Assembly: GCA_037102815.1 (NCBI GenBank)
Contig: BTPP01000003.1
Coordinates: 3,472,001 to 3,536,000, forward strand
DNA from: Neurospora intermedia
Taxonomy: Eukaryota; Ascomycota; Sordariomycetes; Sordariales; Sordariaceae
Direction of reading: 5' to 3'
DNA: 64,000 nt
The notes under the pieces are model-generated. The model ran no database searches. It was not told the DNA's origin and saw only the letters and a list, made by a program, of their open reading frames with translations. This document shows, piece by piece, positions 21,162 through 32,989 of the stretch. The position numbers and the translations under genes were made by a program. Within the stretch, counting starts at the first letter, position 1. Each line of letters opens with the position of its first letter.

Positions 21162-22799
21162 TTATTCAGTATGAGCCTCTGCACCAGCTATCGCGACTCC
21201 GGTCAAGCCTCCAACATTTAACAAGCCATCCTCATCCAGATCCCGTCTCTCTCTTTGCCTCCTCAACTCATCAGAATCCGGCATATACCTGCTGACAATG
21301 GTGAATCCCAACGCCAACAGCACCATCAAGACCCAGATAGCATAACCCCACAGCCACTGCGTACGAACGCTGATAGCGAAGAGACTAGCGAACAACGCCG
21401 GCGAGAAGGATCGCACGCCACTGACCAACGATAGAGCCAGCGCGTTCAGCGTCCCGAGAGTCACGGGGCTGGGCGAGGCATCGTTCAGGGCGAGCTGGAT
21501 AGCTGTGAAGGACATGCTAACGCCGCATCCGAGACACAACAGAGCCGGCATAATGAACCAGAAGATGGTCTCACCCGTCGAGCCACCGTTTCGCAAGAGG
21601 AGGCTGAAGAAGGGGCATATGGCAAAGAAGAACGGATACGCGATTGCGCAGACTTGCAGGACGCCATTGGTGCCAATGCGGTGCTGTAGGGGAGGAAAGA
21701 CGAGCAGGATCCAAATCGCCTGTGCCAGGCCGTTGAGACCCATCAGGAGTGAGATCTGCAAAGGCGTGAACCCAAGGCCGCCGAGGTCAATGCGTGTGAA
21801 CCAAAAGACGGGCAAGATCGCGGTAAACGAATACGCGAGCAACATGATATGGCCATAAGTGTAGAGAACAATGGGTACACCTGGCGACTTCAGAAGATCC
21901 CAAGTAGTCATGGGCGCAGGTTTGGCCGGCGCACCAGACTCGGCATCGCGGCCGCCGCCAAATATATTGTTCTCGAGTGTCTCCTCAGCAAGGAAAGCAG
22001 TAACCAATACCGCAGTAACGCCGATGCCACCCACAGCAAAACTAGGCAATGCATAAGGATAGTCTTTGAAGAACTGTATGTCTCCAAAGAGCCCCGGGTA
22101 CTGTTCGGCAGGATCCGCCAACGCGCCCCCTATGAGCGGACCAAAAAGAATCCCCAGGTTTCCGGCAAAGGCAAACCAACTGAATGCCCGTGCCTGTGTT
22201 TTGGTGGTGCTGTGCTCCGAGATCATGGTTCGAATGGTCACAATAGTCCCCGCAAAGACACCCGCCAGACAACGAAACAAGATCATCTGCGAAATGGTCT
22301 TGGCCATGCCAAACATGGCTGTTGCAAGAGTGACACCCATCAGCGAGATCACCAGCACCGGCTTCCTCCCAAACCGATCCGCAGCCTTTCCCCACAAGAT
22401 CATGACGGCCATCTGCGTTAAGGAGAACAAAGACTCTATCAGGCCGCTATAGAACCCGACGTCAGCGTCTGCCAGGTTGCCGTTCTCTTGCGCCATCTTG
22501 TTAATGTACGGGAAGATGGAGAAGAAGGCCACGGGCTCGATCCATCGTGCGTAGCATAAGACAACAATTTGAGCCACGGGGAGAGGCTTATCGTCTGGGT
22601 CGACTTCGCTGCTACTCGATGGCTCACTTATAAGCGTAGTAGCCTCAGAGATTTCGGAGTCGGCGGTTGGGGCGATGTCTCCGGCAGCCAGCAACGGCGT
22701 GCTCTCGCTGGCTTGCTCTACCGATAGCCTCCGAGTTCTAGGTGGTCTGTTCAGGCTACCACAGCTGTCAGAACCCCGCGCGGGCGCGTTGGGAGGCAT
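21162..22799 (-). CDS. Major facilitator superfamily transporter (DHA1-like)
   Basis: A single open frame of 545 residues with a hydrophilic N-terminal tail of about 75 residues and about twelve hydrophobic segments. Motif A of the superfamily is visible between helices 2 and 3 (GKAADRFGRKPVL), and RCLAGVFAGTI in helix 4 resembles the drug:H+ antiporter signature. A longer polar loop (AEETLENNIFGGGRDAES) separates the two six-helix halves. This is a proton-driven exporter or facilitator in the plasma or vacuolar membrane. The pattern is close to the fungal YCR023C/ZIFL-like branch, whose substrates are poorly known. The C-terminus is short, polar and acidic. Length and helix count are normal, so it is probably intact and intronless. 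Confidence 0.9.
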   Translation of the reverse strand: MPPNAPARGSDSCGSLNRPPRTRRLSVEQASESTPLLAAGDIAPTADSEISEATTLISEPSSSSEVDPDDKPLPVAQIVVLCYARWIEPVAFFSIFPYINKMAQENGNLADADVGFYSGLIESLFSLTQMAVMILWGKAADRFGRKPVLVISLMGVTLATAMFGMAKTISQMILFRCLAGVFAGTIVTIRTMISEHSTTKTQARAFSWFAFAGNLGILFGPLIGGALADPAEQYPGLFGDIQFFKDYPYALPSFAVGGIGVTAVLVTAFLAEETLENNIFGGGRDAESGAPAKPAPMTTWDLLKSPGVPIVLYTYGHIMLLAYSFTAILPVFWFTRIDLGGLGFTPLQISLLMGLNGLAQAIWILLVFPPLQHRIGTNGVLQVCAIAYPFFFAICPFFSLLLRNGGSTGETIFWFIMPALLCLGCGVSMSFTAIQLALNDASPSPVTLGTLNALALSLVSGVRSFSPALFASLFAISVRTQWLWGYAIWVLMVLLALGFTIVSRYMPDSDELRRQRERRDLDEDGLLNVGGLTGVAIAGAEAHTE

Positions 22800-24516
22800 C
22801 TTGAGGGGAAGCGTAAGTAATCCGGGTAAGATATCCGAGATGTGAAAGCGAGATGGACTTCCGGTGTCTTGGCCTGGAGGAAAACACTCGAACGTGGTCC
22901 CTCTCAGTCCTCAAGATCGAGGGAAATGATTGCAGATGGCCGATGAAGAGAAAAGACGATAGGCAGAGAAAACCGCGATTGAAAGCATTATGGTAATGAC
23001 TGACGACACTTGACAAGAAAAAGTCGCGATACAATGAACCGACTTTCCGACTAGGTAAGCAGCACCAGTCGAGGTGTGAACAATACTAAGCGCAAGTGTC
23101 AAGCTGTCGAGGTACCTTTGACAGTTGCCACCAACTGTAATGCGCCCAGCTTTTGTTTACAGAACATGATTTCATTGGTCATTCGAAAGGGAAGCTGGGC
23201 CTCTGGGGCTATGTACAGATGTTGAACCTCCAACTTCGGGGTTCGGGGTTAAGCGGGGTTCGGGTTTTGTGTGAAGATGAGCCCAGAGGACATGTCGTCG
23301 CCGACAGTTTGTTGTCCCATCATTTATATCTTTCCACCCTGAAAATTGGCCATCCTCCTTGCATTGCATCATGTATAAGGTGCTACCTAGAAGCCGTGCA
23401 ACATTGTTATATCAAAATGCGAGAATCGATATGGACTATGATGGAAACATTTGCCGGATTCGGAAGGTTCCACGCAAGCAACCAACTTGCACCACTTTCT
23501 CATCACTCTCTGGGCATTGACATCTCGCTTTTAGGTATTTAGACCTTTGGGACCTTCGGGGATGTTGAGGTGGACATACGCCTTGTTTCTGGTCATTTGA
23601 GGGTCATCAGCGAAAGTTCAGAGTAGGCAAGGTTGTTGGTGCAGCGGAGTGCATCCATTCACTACTAAGAAGTTTCAACAGACAACACCTTACTTGATAT
23701 CCAGCGCTGTTATTACGACAAATATCATATCCACCACCACCCCAGAGCCCAGCTGAGTCTTTTTTCCTCTGCAGACTTGCTTCCAGGCTCTCGGGCTTCT
23801 CTCGCTTATCTGCTGCTTCCGGTCCATACCGTCCAGTGTCATCATCCAGTGTCGGATCTCTCCGCGGGACTGTCTCGAGGTAAACAAGTAGAGATTATAA
23901 CATGATTTACCGGCAGAGATGCCCAAAAGAAGTCACCGCACTCCCCTGGTACCTTAAAGGATAAATCCAAGTTTCTTTGTAGGGGTTATTAACTTCAGTT
24001 CATCAGCTAGGTGAAGATGAAGAAGGGAACTAATGACGTATGTGCTTTCGGTGAGCTCGATGATCTTCAGGTGAACCACCAAAGTACCTAACAAGAAACT
24101 TGATCTGTACGTGTGGCTAAACAATCAATCAGCAAAGCTTCAGCACCTGACTAACAAAGATAGGTAATAGGAATGATGATAATAACAACATAAAGAAGAA
24201 ACAAGCCGGTGCCAAACGATAGATAGGTGACCAGCCGCTTGGAATTAGCTGCCTTGCAGCGTATATCTACCATTCTATGCACAATCATTTCTCAATTGAA
24301 TAGAGCCTGTCCAGTTCGCCTAAGTATATTCCCCATCCTCTATTTTTGGAATGGTAAATGGAAACCCAAGTCTAAAATACACCCCCGTAGGCCAAACTAA
24401 CAAACGATGTAACTCAAGAGATCTCGCCATTTCAACATTTCAACGGCCGTCACCCCCCTCATCTCCCTTGCCCTCTTCCACATTATCCAATACAACAATC
24501 ACAACAATAACAACAG
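22800..24516. other. Intergenic, no gene recognised
   Basis: The left part is the upstream region of the MFS transporter and the right part the 3' flank of the 2EXR gene. Short frames on both strands show no domain. At 23224-23270 there is a run of GGGTT-rich near-repeats (TTCGGGGTTCGGGGTT). A GGTACC-type motif occurs at 23110. Confidence 0.5.
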
Positions 24517-26313
24517 TCACACATACCCGCCCCTTGTATACCTCCAAAGCAAACTCGCCCCCTTGATAGCTGGTACTCGAATCCTAGTAGCATGCTTTCC
24601 TCTCCTTCCTTCCAATCCTGCACGCAACGGCTCCCTTTCCATTTCCCACTGCCTCTCCCACTCCCATTCCGCCTCCCTACTAGCACGGCCGCTCCAGCTA
24701 TTCTTCTCTGCGGCTTTGGTGGTGGTGGTCGCCGTCGTCCCTTTCCCAGTTTTTCTCCTCCGTCCGCTAGCGCCACTTTCTTTTCCACCTTTGGCGGAAT
24801 GTTTTTCACCTCCATCCGCTACCTTGGCAGCCTCTGCTGCAGCCAAGCAGGCAAGTCTATGTCGCTCCATCACCTCTAAACTTTGCCTAACCGCCTTTTG
24901 GAACCGTTGTCGGAATCGTCGCCAATCGTCGTTGGTCGGCCAGGGATCGGACCACTCGCCTCCACTTCCGCCTCCCCTACCTCCTCCTCCTCCTCCTCTT
25001 CCTCCTCCTACTCTGTTGGCATCCCCCCTTACATCTTCGTCGTCATCGTCGTTGTGATCGTTGTTTGTCCATTCTGAATTGCCGTTGCTGTTGCTGCTCC
25101 CGCCGTTACCGCCCCCGCTAAAGTCGTAGTAATCGAAATTCTCCCCATCACCATCATCCTCTTTGTCTATGTCGAGCGGGTAATAAAGCAGCTCGTTGAG
25201 GTGCGGGCGTCGAGGGGCGTGGTTGATGTTCGCTTCGATGTCGAATTTGAAGCGGTAGGCTTGATGGACTAGCTGGGGCCGTTGTGGTTGGGACGGTTGA
25301 GGCTGTTGGTGTTGTTGTTGGAGGAGTAAAGGGAAGGGGGGGAGCGGTGGTGGCAAGTGGGAATCGTGTGGAGAGAATAAAGGATACGGTGGCAGTAGCG
25401 GCGGGAGAGACGGGAATAATAACGGTGATGAGTATGGTAGTTTGTAACAGTTTCCGGGGGTTGTGATGGTGTTCTCATTGCTGCTGCTGCTATTGCTGAC
25501 GGTGGAATAAAAATGGAGACCATTGCTGGCTGGTTCTGCAAGCGTCGGGATAGGATTGCTTGATGATGACCTTGACGGTAGAATAACGCTGCTACTAACG
25601 CTACTGATGGGAGATGGAAATCCAGTGGCGCTGGGCCCGCTCGTGAAGAGAGGTTGCAGAGTGGTCGAAACGGAGTGTTGAAGCCGATAGTTCGGGATAG
25701 GGATCATGGTGCCGGGGAATCGGAAGTCAAACTCGAATTGGAACTCCTGGTGGACGATGAAAATGAGAACCTTGAGCCGTGGAAACTTCGCCAGGTTGGT
25801 AAGCAACTTTCCCATGTTCGTCTTGGATACCTTCCAGCTCAGCACTGGATGGCAAATCCCCGTGTACATGCCATAGGATGTTCCGAGCGCGAGGCGGTTG
25901 ATGTTGTCTCGAAGGAACGAAATTTGGCTCATAAAATGGAGAGTGCGGTGAAGCCGCTTGATAAGTAGGTACGGCTCAAGAAGGAAAATGTCTCGAGACA
26001 GGTCGACATATTTGGTTGTCCTCCCCAATGTTAGAGGCTTGTAGTTGTGAAGAACAAAAGATCGACTCTCATGACACACGGCTGCTAAGGCTGGCGGAGG
26101 TTCTGGATGGATGTTGGCAAACATCAAACCTTCATGGGGAGGGGTCTTTCGCTTCGAGTTTGGTGCGTCCAGGATCTCATAAACCCGTGGTTCTGGCAAA
26201 GAGAACTCCCATATAATGTTTCGCAGCTCGGCCGGTAGCCGCTGGAAGTTGGTGAACTTATCCATCGAGTTGACTGGGCAGCATTGATGGATGCCGTAAT
26301 GATTATAGTGCAT
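24517..26313 (-). CDS. 2EXR-domain protein with a long low-complexity C-terminal half
   Basis: An open frame of 598 residues. Residues about 18-200 carry the 2EXR domain of fungi: FQRLPAELRNIIWEFSLPEPRV, then PALAAVCHESRSF and YVDLSRDIFLL. This family is greatly expanded in filamentous ascomycetes and has no established biochemical role. Residues about 280-430 are rich in S, P, Q and N with G/N/D repeats, followed by a GGGRGGGGGGRGGG run and a basic/acidic tail. A second in-frame ATG at residue 17 (MDKFTNF, 26265), just before the domain, is an equally plausible start. The low-complexity part is encoded by trinucleotide-like repeats and may vary between strains. Confidence 0.8.
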   Translation of the reverse strand: MHYNHYGIHQCCPVNSMDKFTNFQRLPAELRNIIWEFSLPEPRVYEILDAPNSKRKTPPHEGLMFANIHPEPPPALAAVCHESRSFVLHNYKPLTLGRTTKYVDLSRDIFLLEPYLLIKRLHRTLHFMSQISFLRDNINRLALGTSYGMYTGICHPVLSWKVSKTNMGKLLTNLAKFPRLKVLIFIVHQEFQFEFDFRFPGTMIPIPNYRLQHSVSTTLQPLFTSGPSATGFPSPISSVSSSVILPSRSSSSNPIPTLAEPASNGLHFYSTVSNSSSSNENTITTPGNCYKLPYSSPLLFPSLPPLLPPYPLFSPHDSHLPPPLPPFPLLLQQQHQQPQPSQPQRPQLVHQAYRFKFDIEANINHAPRRPHLNELLYYPLDIDKEDDGDGENFDYYDFSGGGNGGSSNSNGNSEWTNNDHNDDDDEDVRGDANRVGGGRGGGGGGRGGGSGGEWSDPWPTNDDWRRFRQRFQKAVRQSLEVMERHRLACLAAAEAAKVADGGEKHSAKGGKESGASGRRRKTGKGTTATTTTKAAEKNSWSGRASREAEWEWERQWEMEREPLRAGLEGRRGKHATRIRVPAIKGASLLWRYTRGGYV

Positions 26314-29300
26314 TGTGAATGTTGTTTACCCGTATCGTGCTGATATGTCGGTGCCGATTTGCCACAGCCTTGAAAGATGAACAGAATCCACAGGATTTGT
26401 CGTAATGCATTCGTCCTTGCGAAATGGTGATAGTGTTGCCGCTCCTCCTAGACAGATATCGCTTGGTCACGGCCCCTACGATCTTCCACCGCAGGGACTC
26501 GAAGTGACACTCGAGATGAACGAGTAACTCGAGAAGCGGACGAATTTTATAAGCCGTTTTGATGTATTCCGGTCATGTCTGTACCACCACTTATTAACTG
26601 GCGGACGAACTGGCCACGACAACGTGGCCGTAGATAGCGAGGGGAATTCACCACAATAAAATGTCAAAGACGTGGAACTCTTCTACCTCTTAGTCAATGA
26701 CTAGTCTCAAGAATAACGAATCAAGAAGGTCACAAGGCGTAACTAAGGGCTTTGCATCACGTCATCTAATCTTGATATGGTTAAGTGGCTTGAGGAAAGA
26801 GAAAGTCGATACAAGTGTCAAGATGCGTTGATTGAAGGATCAGATACATGTGATCGAGGTCGGGGCTTGCCCCATACCTGTGCGCTTCAGCTCCGTCACT
26901 GGACAAGGCATTTTCAGGGTCGAACCGACCGTTAGTCCTGAGACAATTTAAAGCTGACCAGGCGTGCCAGGTAATATGTAAGTCAGCACCCAAGTGCGCG
27001 AACGGTTCAGGAAATTGTCAGGAACAAGGAAGAGCTAGGACTTGCCCAACGCCAGGAGACCTGGCGATGCGAATTGCTCTACACGGCAAGGCGTGCCCTT
27101 GACTGGAGCAAGCTTACACTAGTCTAGGATGGAGAGGCGAGACGTTCCGCAAGGAGGACGCTCCACAGCTAGACTGGCCGTGGACTACCTGGAACAGGCA
27201 CCAAGATGATGGATGGTGATTCAAGAATCGTCTGACGACCACCGGTTGCCGCTTGGCACTGTCGAGGTTTGTCATGTTCATGTCATACCTTGATTCAGGG
27301 CGGGAACCACGATATCCATCTCTTTGGCCATTGGGATCGAAAACTGCTGCCGTTTGGACGGATCCCAATGACCTAGAAACGGCATGAAATGGTTACCCGG
27401 ACTGGAGGGGTCCTTCGACAGCGTGGTGGCAGACAGGCGATTGCGAATTTGCCTGTAAGGGTAAGTCGATTCAGAAGAAGTACTGGGTTGGTTGGTAGTG
27501 AACAAGCAGACGGATGATACATGACTACCTCTAGGGACTGGTATGAGCTATTCTTAGCATATAGGGACCACCTCTTATGCCTGTAGCGTTTCGATTCAAT
27601 ACATTCCAATACATACCTACTGATTTGTTTGTTAGCTCGGGTCCCCCGAGTCAGCTTCCCAAGGACTTGTCATATCTGGTGAGTCCGTTTCATTCCACGA
27701 CCAAAGCGTGAACTAGCTTTGAATACGGTATTTATGAAATTTGAAAATGCCATATTGGATCGTGTTGATGGCTGTACCTGACTTTTGATTTTATCCTGGT
27801 AAGCTTTGGGACATAGCGGTTTGGATTTCGTCCAATAGACTTGGAATACCACGCCAGCAAACAAACCAGCGTTAGATTGTAGTATCCAGGCTTACCGATC
27901 TTGGGGCCATGGTGACGTGCCGTCGAAACAGAGTTGCAGTTTACGCGATAGTGTTGGAACCGAGGGGTAGGGGTCAAGCTGCTGGACCGGATGCCTGCGT
28001 AGTGTATCGATGAGACGACGTAGTTAGAGGGAAGCGGGGGTTTACCTCAAGTTGGCTGCTAGAGCTTGTAGCTCAGTAGTCTAGCAACTGACTTTTACCT
28101 TGTCATTGCGCAGGTTTCGGATGACTTCAAAGTAGACATCCATACTAAACTTTCTGAAAAAAAAGGGAAAAAAAAGCAAGTTACAGAACCTAGCCGAAAG
28201 GATGACAGCTGGCACAGTTGTTAGTGCTGATTTCGGACTGGAGTATCTGATTGAGTAAAACCCGACGAGGCGTAGGAACTAGTTGCGGCGGATATGCCAT
28301 TGTGTATTCGCAATATCGTATAGCATGCGTCAATTCCGATCTGAACGCCTCTTTTGCTCTGCGCTGTAGGCAATATCCAATACTGTGTCTGTGTGGACAT
28401 TGTTATGGATTGGTAGGACATCCGAAGGGGAACACCAGGATCCATGGGTCAGCTCGTAGCTGGCTTGAGTTCCGCGACGACAAAGTCTGTCAGACTCGAG
28501 ACTTTTGTTGGAAGACCGCACACCCCACGCACACGAGTCGATGGGGGAGACGACGATCAGTCATTACGGTTATACGGTGGCCAAACGCTGGCACGCCCAT
28601 GGATCCTCGTATGCTTGTCTCGCATAATCTTTGCTCATATAAACCGGCAACTTGGAGGCTCGGGCGTGGGCGACAATATGTGTTAGCCGAGAGACGATGT
28701 TATTATGCTGGGCCGAACAAACACATCGTCCACACAAGTTAGGCTGGAATGGTTGAGCGCAATCATGCCATTCTCTACGGAGAAAAGCCCCATGTGAAGA
28801 GTTTCAAAGACACTAGGCGAGGAGAAGGGTAATGGAAACCGAGATAATGTGGCCCGTCGTTTTGCGCTGTAACACACTACAATCCCATATGGGAGCAATC
28901 GAGATTTCAGTTTCTGCTTGGTCAGGCTCGCCTGGCTGTGAAGAACCAAGGACTCGAGGTCGAGGAAGGGTCACACAAGACAGGAACCATCACCAGGAAA
29001 CCAATTCCCGCTAGTATACTGCAGCAACCGAAGCTTCAGTGTTGAAAGTAGGTACCTCTAGGTAGTGTGGTTGGAAGCGGCGCTGACAGTGTATGGTCGA
29101 TTCGTGCTGAGAGTCTGGAACCGTGTGACAGCGTCAAGCGGGATTCTACACCTCTGCCAGGATAACACTACACTACCTAAGAAAGTCCCGTCGACTTGGA
29201 CTGCCCTGGTGACATTGGCTGACCGCAGAACGCTACGACATCGGCGCTACCATTGTCATGACAGAAAAGGTGAGTGGCCAAATGCTCTGCCAGCTGCCAA

Positions 29301-30084
29301 TACCTCAAATGGCTCGACCATGCTGAGCCCACCTCAAAACTCGAAATTGTGGGTCTGCCATAATGACTAAGCTGTCTCAGATGCTCCACTAAGTTTTTTC
29401 AATATATTGACCTCCAATCCAAATTCCCTTTCCTCCTCTTTTTCTCTTTTTTTTCCTTCGTGCGGCGGTCACGACTCATTCAAAACATTACCCGTGTTGC
29501 TTCGTTTTCATCTCCTCCCGGAGATTCCGTGAAAACGTCGCGTCAGTCGTGGCCTAGATAAATCATATTGCAGGCCGATTTCCTCGTCAGTCAGTCCATC
29601 GAGAAACAACCCCTTAGGGCTGGATGGTGATGAAGAGATCGGACATTTTATCTGGGGCTACTTTCTTTGACTGCTGTGCGTAACTGGTTTAGAAGTCGCT
29701 TTGGTGACTGCGAGCATTGTCTTGAGACCAGCTCTGCGACTGGACTAGTATCACCGTATTGATTATTCGTCATAAGGGCTACAATCGCAGGATGTAGTCA
29801 ACGCGACTGTGTAAATTTACACATATCCTTCACCGACGTGATGTTTGAATACCCGTCCATTCGGTCGTGGTGCTGTGCGTACAAGGACCAGCCGCAAGAC
29901 TGCCTCTAGCATCTTAATTGTATAGATCTCTCAAGAACGCACTCATACTTTGGATATGGGGATTGGTTGGTTTGCAATGCGCACCTTTGCTCCCTATGGC
30001 ACCATCAAAACGCCTGCTGCCTGATATTAGTGGTATCTGAATGCGCAATGCCTGAAGCTCGACACCAACACTCTTCTTCCTCTT
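26314..30084. other. Gene-free stretch of about 3.8 kb
   Basis: All frames are short and none shows a domain or signal. A tRNA box-A-like string occurs near 28066 but the rest of a tRNA is missing. A short A-rich run lies at 28157-28177, and a GGTACC-type motif at 29047-29053. GC content appears somewhat below that of the coding regions but without RIP-like decay. Non-coding transcripts or regulatory DNA are possible. Confidence 0.5.
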
Positions 30085-31345
30085 CTACTCGCCCGGGAGA
30101 TCACCGATCTTCTCCAGTTTGCCCATATCCCTAGTTGCTCCTGACTCTCCAATGAGCCTCAGCCTATCAATCCTGACCTTCTCGCTATCCCCGTCCCCAT
30201 TGGCAACAAACAAAACCAAGCTGTTAATGTTCTGGAACCGAACGTAACGCAGAGGAATGCTAGCAGTTCCTTCCTTGTTCCAGTCACTCTCTGACAGCTC
30301 GATATCTTGCGTGGCTTGAAGATCTTCTGCCTCGTCAAACCCGAGATTGTGTGGCTTGTTAACAAAAAGCTTGATCGTCTTCGGCCTCGTGGGCAATTCG
30401 TCGTCGTCGTCATCAGTGGGAGGCAAGGAGGTAATCTGTTAAGGTCATGTCAGTTGCGTTGTCCGTCATCTACTCGAACCTTTTGCGGGACCAACCTGGA
30501 GAGTATGCAATTTGAGCATAGACTGAAAGGGCATGAAAAGCAGCAGTTGGTCGTCGGTGTCACTTTCAACCCAATCCTTCGCGGTACCTTTGCCTCCAGA
30601 CAAGGCACTTGGCTTTTCGGTCGAAAAAAGCACTCGGACGCCACCGGTCTCTGTGTCGACATTCAAAAGCTCAGACCGGTTGAGCTCAACCTGATCGGTG
30701 ACGTCCACGTACCCGCGGGGAAGTGCGGCACCCTTCCAGCTGCTGGAGCTCCCGCTTGCCTGTTCAGTCTTTGCCGAGTCAACTGCGCGTTTGAGTTTTT
30801 CAACCAGTTGCGCTAGCCTCCTAGGATTGTCACCAGCAACCTTGTCGATTTCCTTGCCGTTCTGGAAGAGCATAGTCGTCGGGACGGTCGTGATGCTGTA
30901 GGCATTCTTAATCGCCTTCAACTCGTCCACGTTAACCTTTGCGAGCTCCAAGACCGTGCCGCGTCCTTCGATGCCTTGAGAGTGGTGTTCGAGAATGTGG
31001 ATCGCTTCCAGCGAGGCCGTGTTACTAGGCGAGTAAACTGGAGAAAACTATGTTAACAAGCTGTTCTTGACGAACCGCGCACCGCCAGGGAGAGATGGGT
31101 GCGTAAAAGAAACGCGAATGCATGGCGAAAAGGCGCCTCAACGCTTCCGTATCCAGACGTTGAAAGTCATGACATGGTGAGCAGCGGCGAAGTTGTATAT
31201 CACCAGGGCATGCGATTCATGGGGATCGCTTTCTCGAACGACTGGCGTAGGAGTAGAACTTACATTGTGCCACAACGATTTTCGTGGCATCCAGTAGGGA
31301 ACTCCATTCCGCTGGGCTCTTAATTTCAACGGCAGGTGACACCAT
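30085..31345 (-). CDS. Thioredoxin-like/PITH-domain protein lacking the CxxC
   Basis: Three exons: 31345-31264, 31037-30496 and 30435-30085, giving 324 residues; splice ends are GT...AG and the phases fit. The N-terminal 110 residues have a thioredoxin fold pattern (AEWSSLLDATKIVVAQFYS, then VNVDELKAIKNAYSITTVPTTMLFQNGKEI, with the cis-Pro of VPTT). The C-terminal part is a PITH domain, the module that tethers TXNL1-type proteins to the 26S proteasome. At the position of the catalytic CGPC, which in this gene spans the first splice junction, the product reads QFYSPSNTAS, with no cysteine, so it is unlikely to act as a redox enzyme. A proteasome-linked, non-redox role is inferred. Confidence 0.85.
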
Positions 31346-32989
31346 CCTGATCAAGACTCTGGAAAATGGCGAAAGGGTAGAATGATGGGGGTTTGTGATC
31401 GCAGGGTTGCAAGTTGCAAGAATTATTGAGAGTGGAAGCCAAGCGATGACAACACAGAAGTGGAAGCTTTCAGACAAGTTCGAAGCCCAAGGTCCATTGC
31501 CCCGCGCTTTCATCCTACCCCTGCAAGGCAGGACCTGTTGCAGTGGGTGATGGAGTCATACATGGTGAAGTCGTACCTAGGTACGCAAACTGTGCATGTG
31601 CTGTCGGCTCTGTGCACCTATGTATTTATCAACGTTACATAACACCTATTGCAGCGATATGATGCTAGGAAATTACGAAACGATGGAACTTTCTGCAAGC
31701 TGGAGGCCGTGAGTGCAAGTGAAAGGAACTCCGTCGGCAAAATAATGCGTCACGGCGGGTAGGTAGAGGTAGCCCAGGTACTAGGTACCTTTTTACCTCT
31801 ACGGTTTGTACCCGTGCCACGTGTGGCTTGTCAGGTACCAACTACCCCACCGTTTGCAGCAAGGGAAGTTCAGTTGGTTGACATCGCTCATAGGCGAAGC
31901 TCAGCTGTAAGTTGGTTCTTCCGATTTTGTCATTTCGAGAGTTTGCGACACAGCAAATAAAGGCCGTGATCTCACACACTGCCTTGACCTTCACAGTTCA
32001 TTATCACGCTCTGATCGTCTTACTTCCAGCCGAATAACAATTACGTATCAAACCCTCAGTCCAAGATAGACTTACTTTCTCAAGTCTCACAATAACAATA
32101 ACCTCCTCCTCCTCCATGATAAAGTCGATGGCTTGCTTCTCCAAAAGGTCGTCCCTGGCTCCCCCGCTTCGTTGTGACCACTAATCCCCACTCGCCGATT
32201 TCTATCCAATATCAGGCAATCATTCTGCCAGGGCTGTTGGTGCCATGGGTGCCGAGCCCGAGATTCCAACTGTGACAAGGGTCACAATTTCAGGGGTAGA
32301 CGGTCCTGCGGTTCAAGTCCAGTCTCAAGTCCTGGCGTCCAGTCGCAGACCTCAACGAGCCCCCAGCCTCATGAATTTTCAGCGGTGAGAGACGACTGTG
32401 AGAAAGGTTGAATCAAGTACGCCGCTGGAGATAGGGCTATCTACTTTGGACCGTCGGACTGTTGTTTGGGCTGGTCGAAGGCATGACAGGTTTCGAGAAC
32501 CAATCCCCTCTCCAATCTCGCCGTGTTTCATTACCCTATCCTACCGTTCACTTATACATGCACAAGATCGAGTCTTGAAGTGTGGTGACAACGAGCTCAA
32601 GACGTGCCACGGCAGCAATTCAAGAAGCAGATACATATGTCTGTGTTAGCTGTCAATCACCGTGCAGAATTCCGCTCCTGAAAGGGGAAACTCAGCTCCC
32701 AACATTGTTCCCTACCTTCCCTAGACGCGTCAAGCCGCTCCTGTTGGTCGGAGAGGGTCCGATCCTCCTCCACTTCCAGTAACCTAAACGACCCGGACCT
32801 GCGTGGAAGCAATCCTACTTTTTTCTCGAACCATCAAATCTTTTGCCAGCAACCGGGTTGAAGAAGACCAAACGCGACCAACGCTTTCGTATTGACAATT
32901 TAACATCAACGACAGTGCAATACTGTCCGCTCAAGAAATATCGTTCCACATATACATACATCTAAACAATCCCAACCCAAACCGCCAAC
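31346..32989. other. Intergenic between divergent genes
   Basis: It separates the minus-strand PITH gene and the plus-strand gene at 32990, so it holds both promoters. It contains a cluster of the palindromic motif: GTACCTAGGTAC at 31573-31584 and AGGTACTAGGTACC near 31776-31790. The last 100 bases before 32990 are A/C-rich (CATATACATACATC, CAACCCAAACC), typical of a Neurospora 5' leader. No gene is recognised. Confidence 0.5.

Noticed and set aside
28040-28130. tRNA-like string GTAGCTCAGTAGTCTAGCAACTGACTTTT
   Set aside because: It resembles an A box and part of an anticodon arm, but the anticodon stem does not pair, no GGTTCGA-type B box follows at the right distance and no acceptor stem is present.
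29460-29475. GGTCACGACT resembling the MITE end
   Set aside because: Only ten bases match and no partner inverted repeat or TA flanks are seen nearby.
32305-32320. B-box-like GGTTCAAGTCC
   Set aside because: No A box or cloverleaf could be built around it on either strand.
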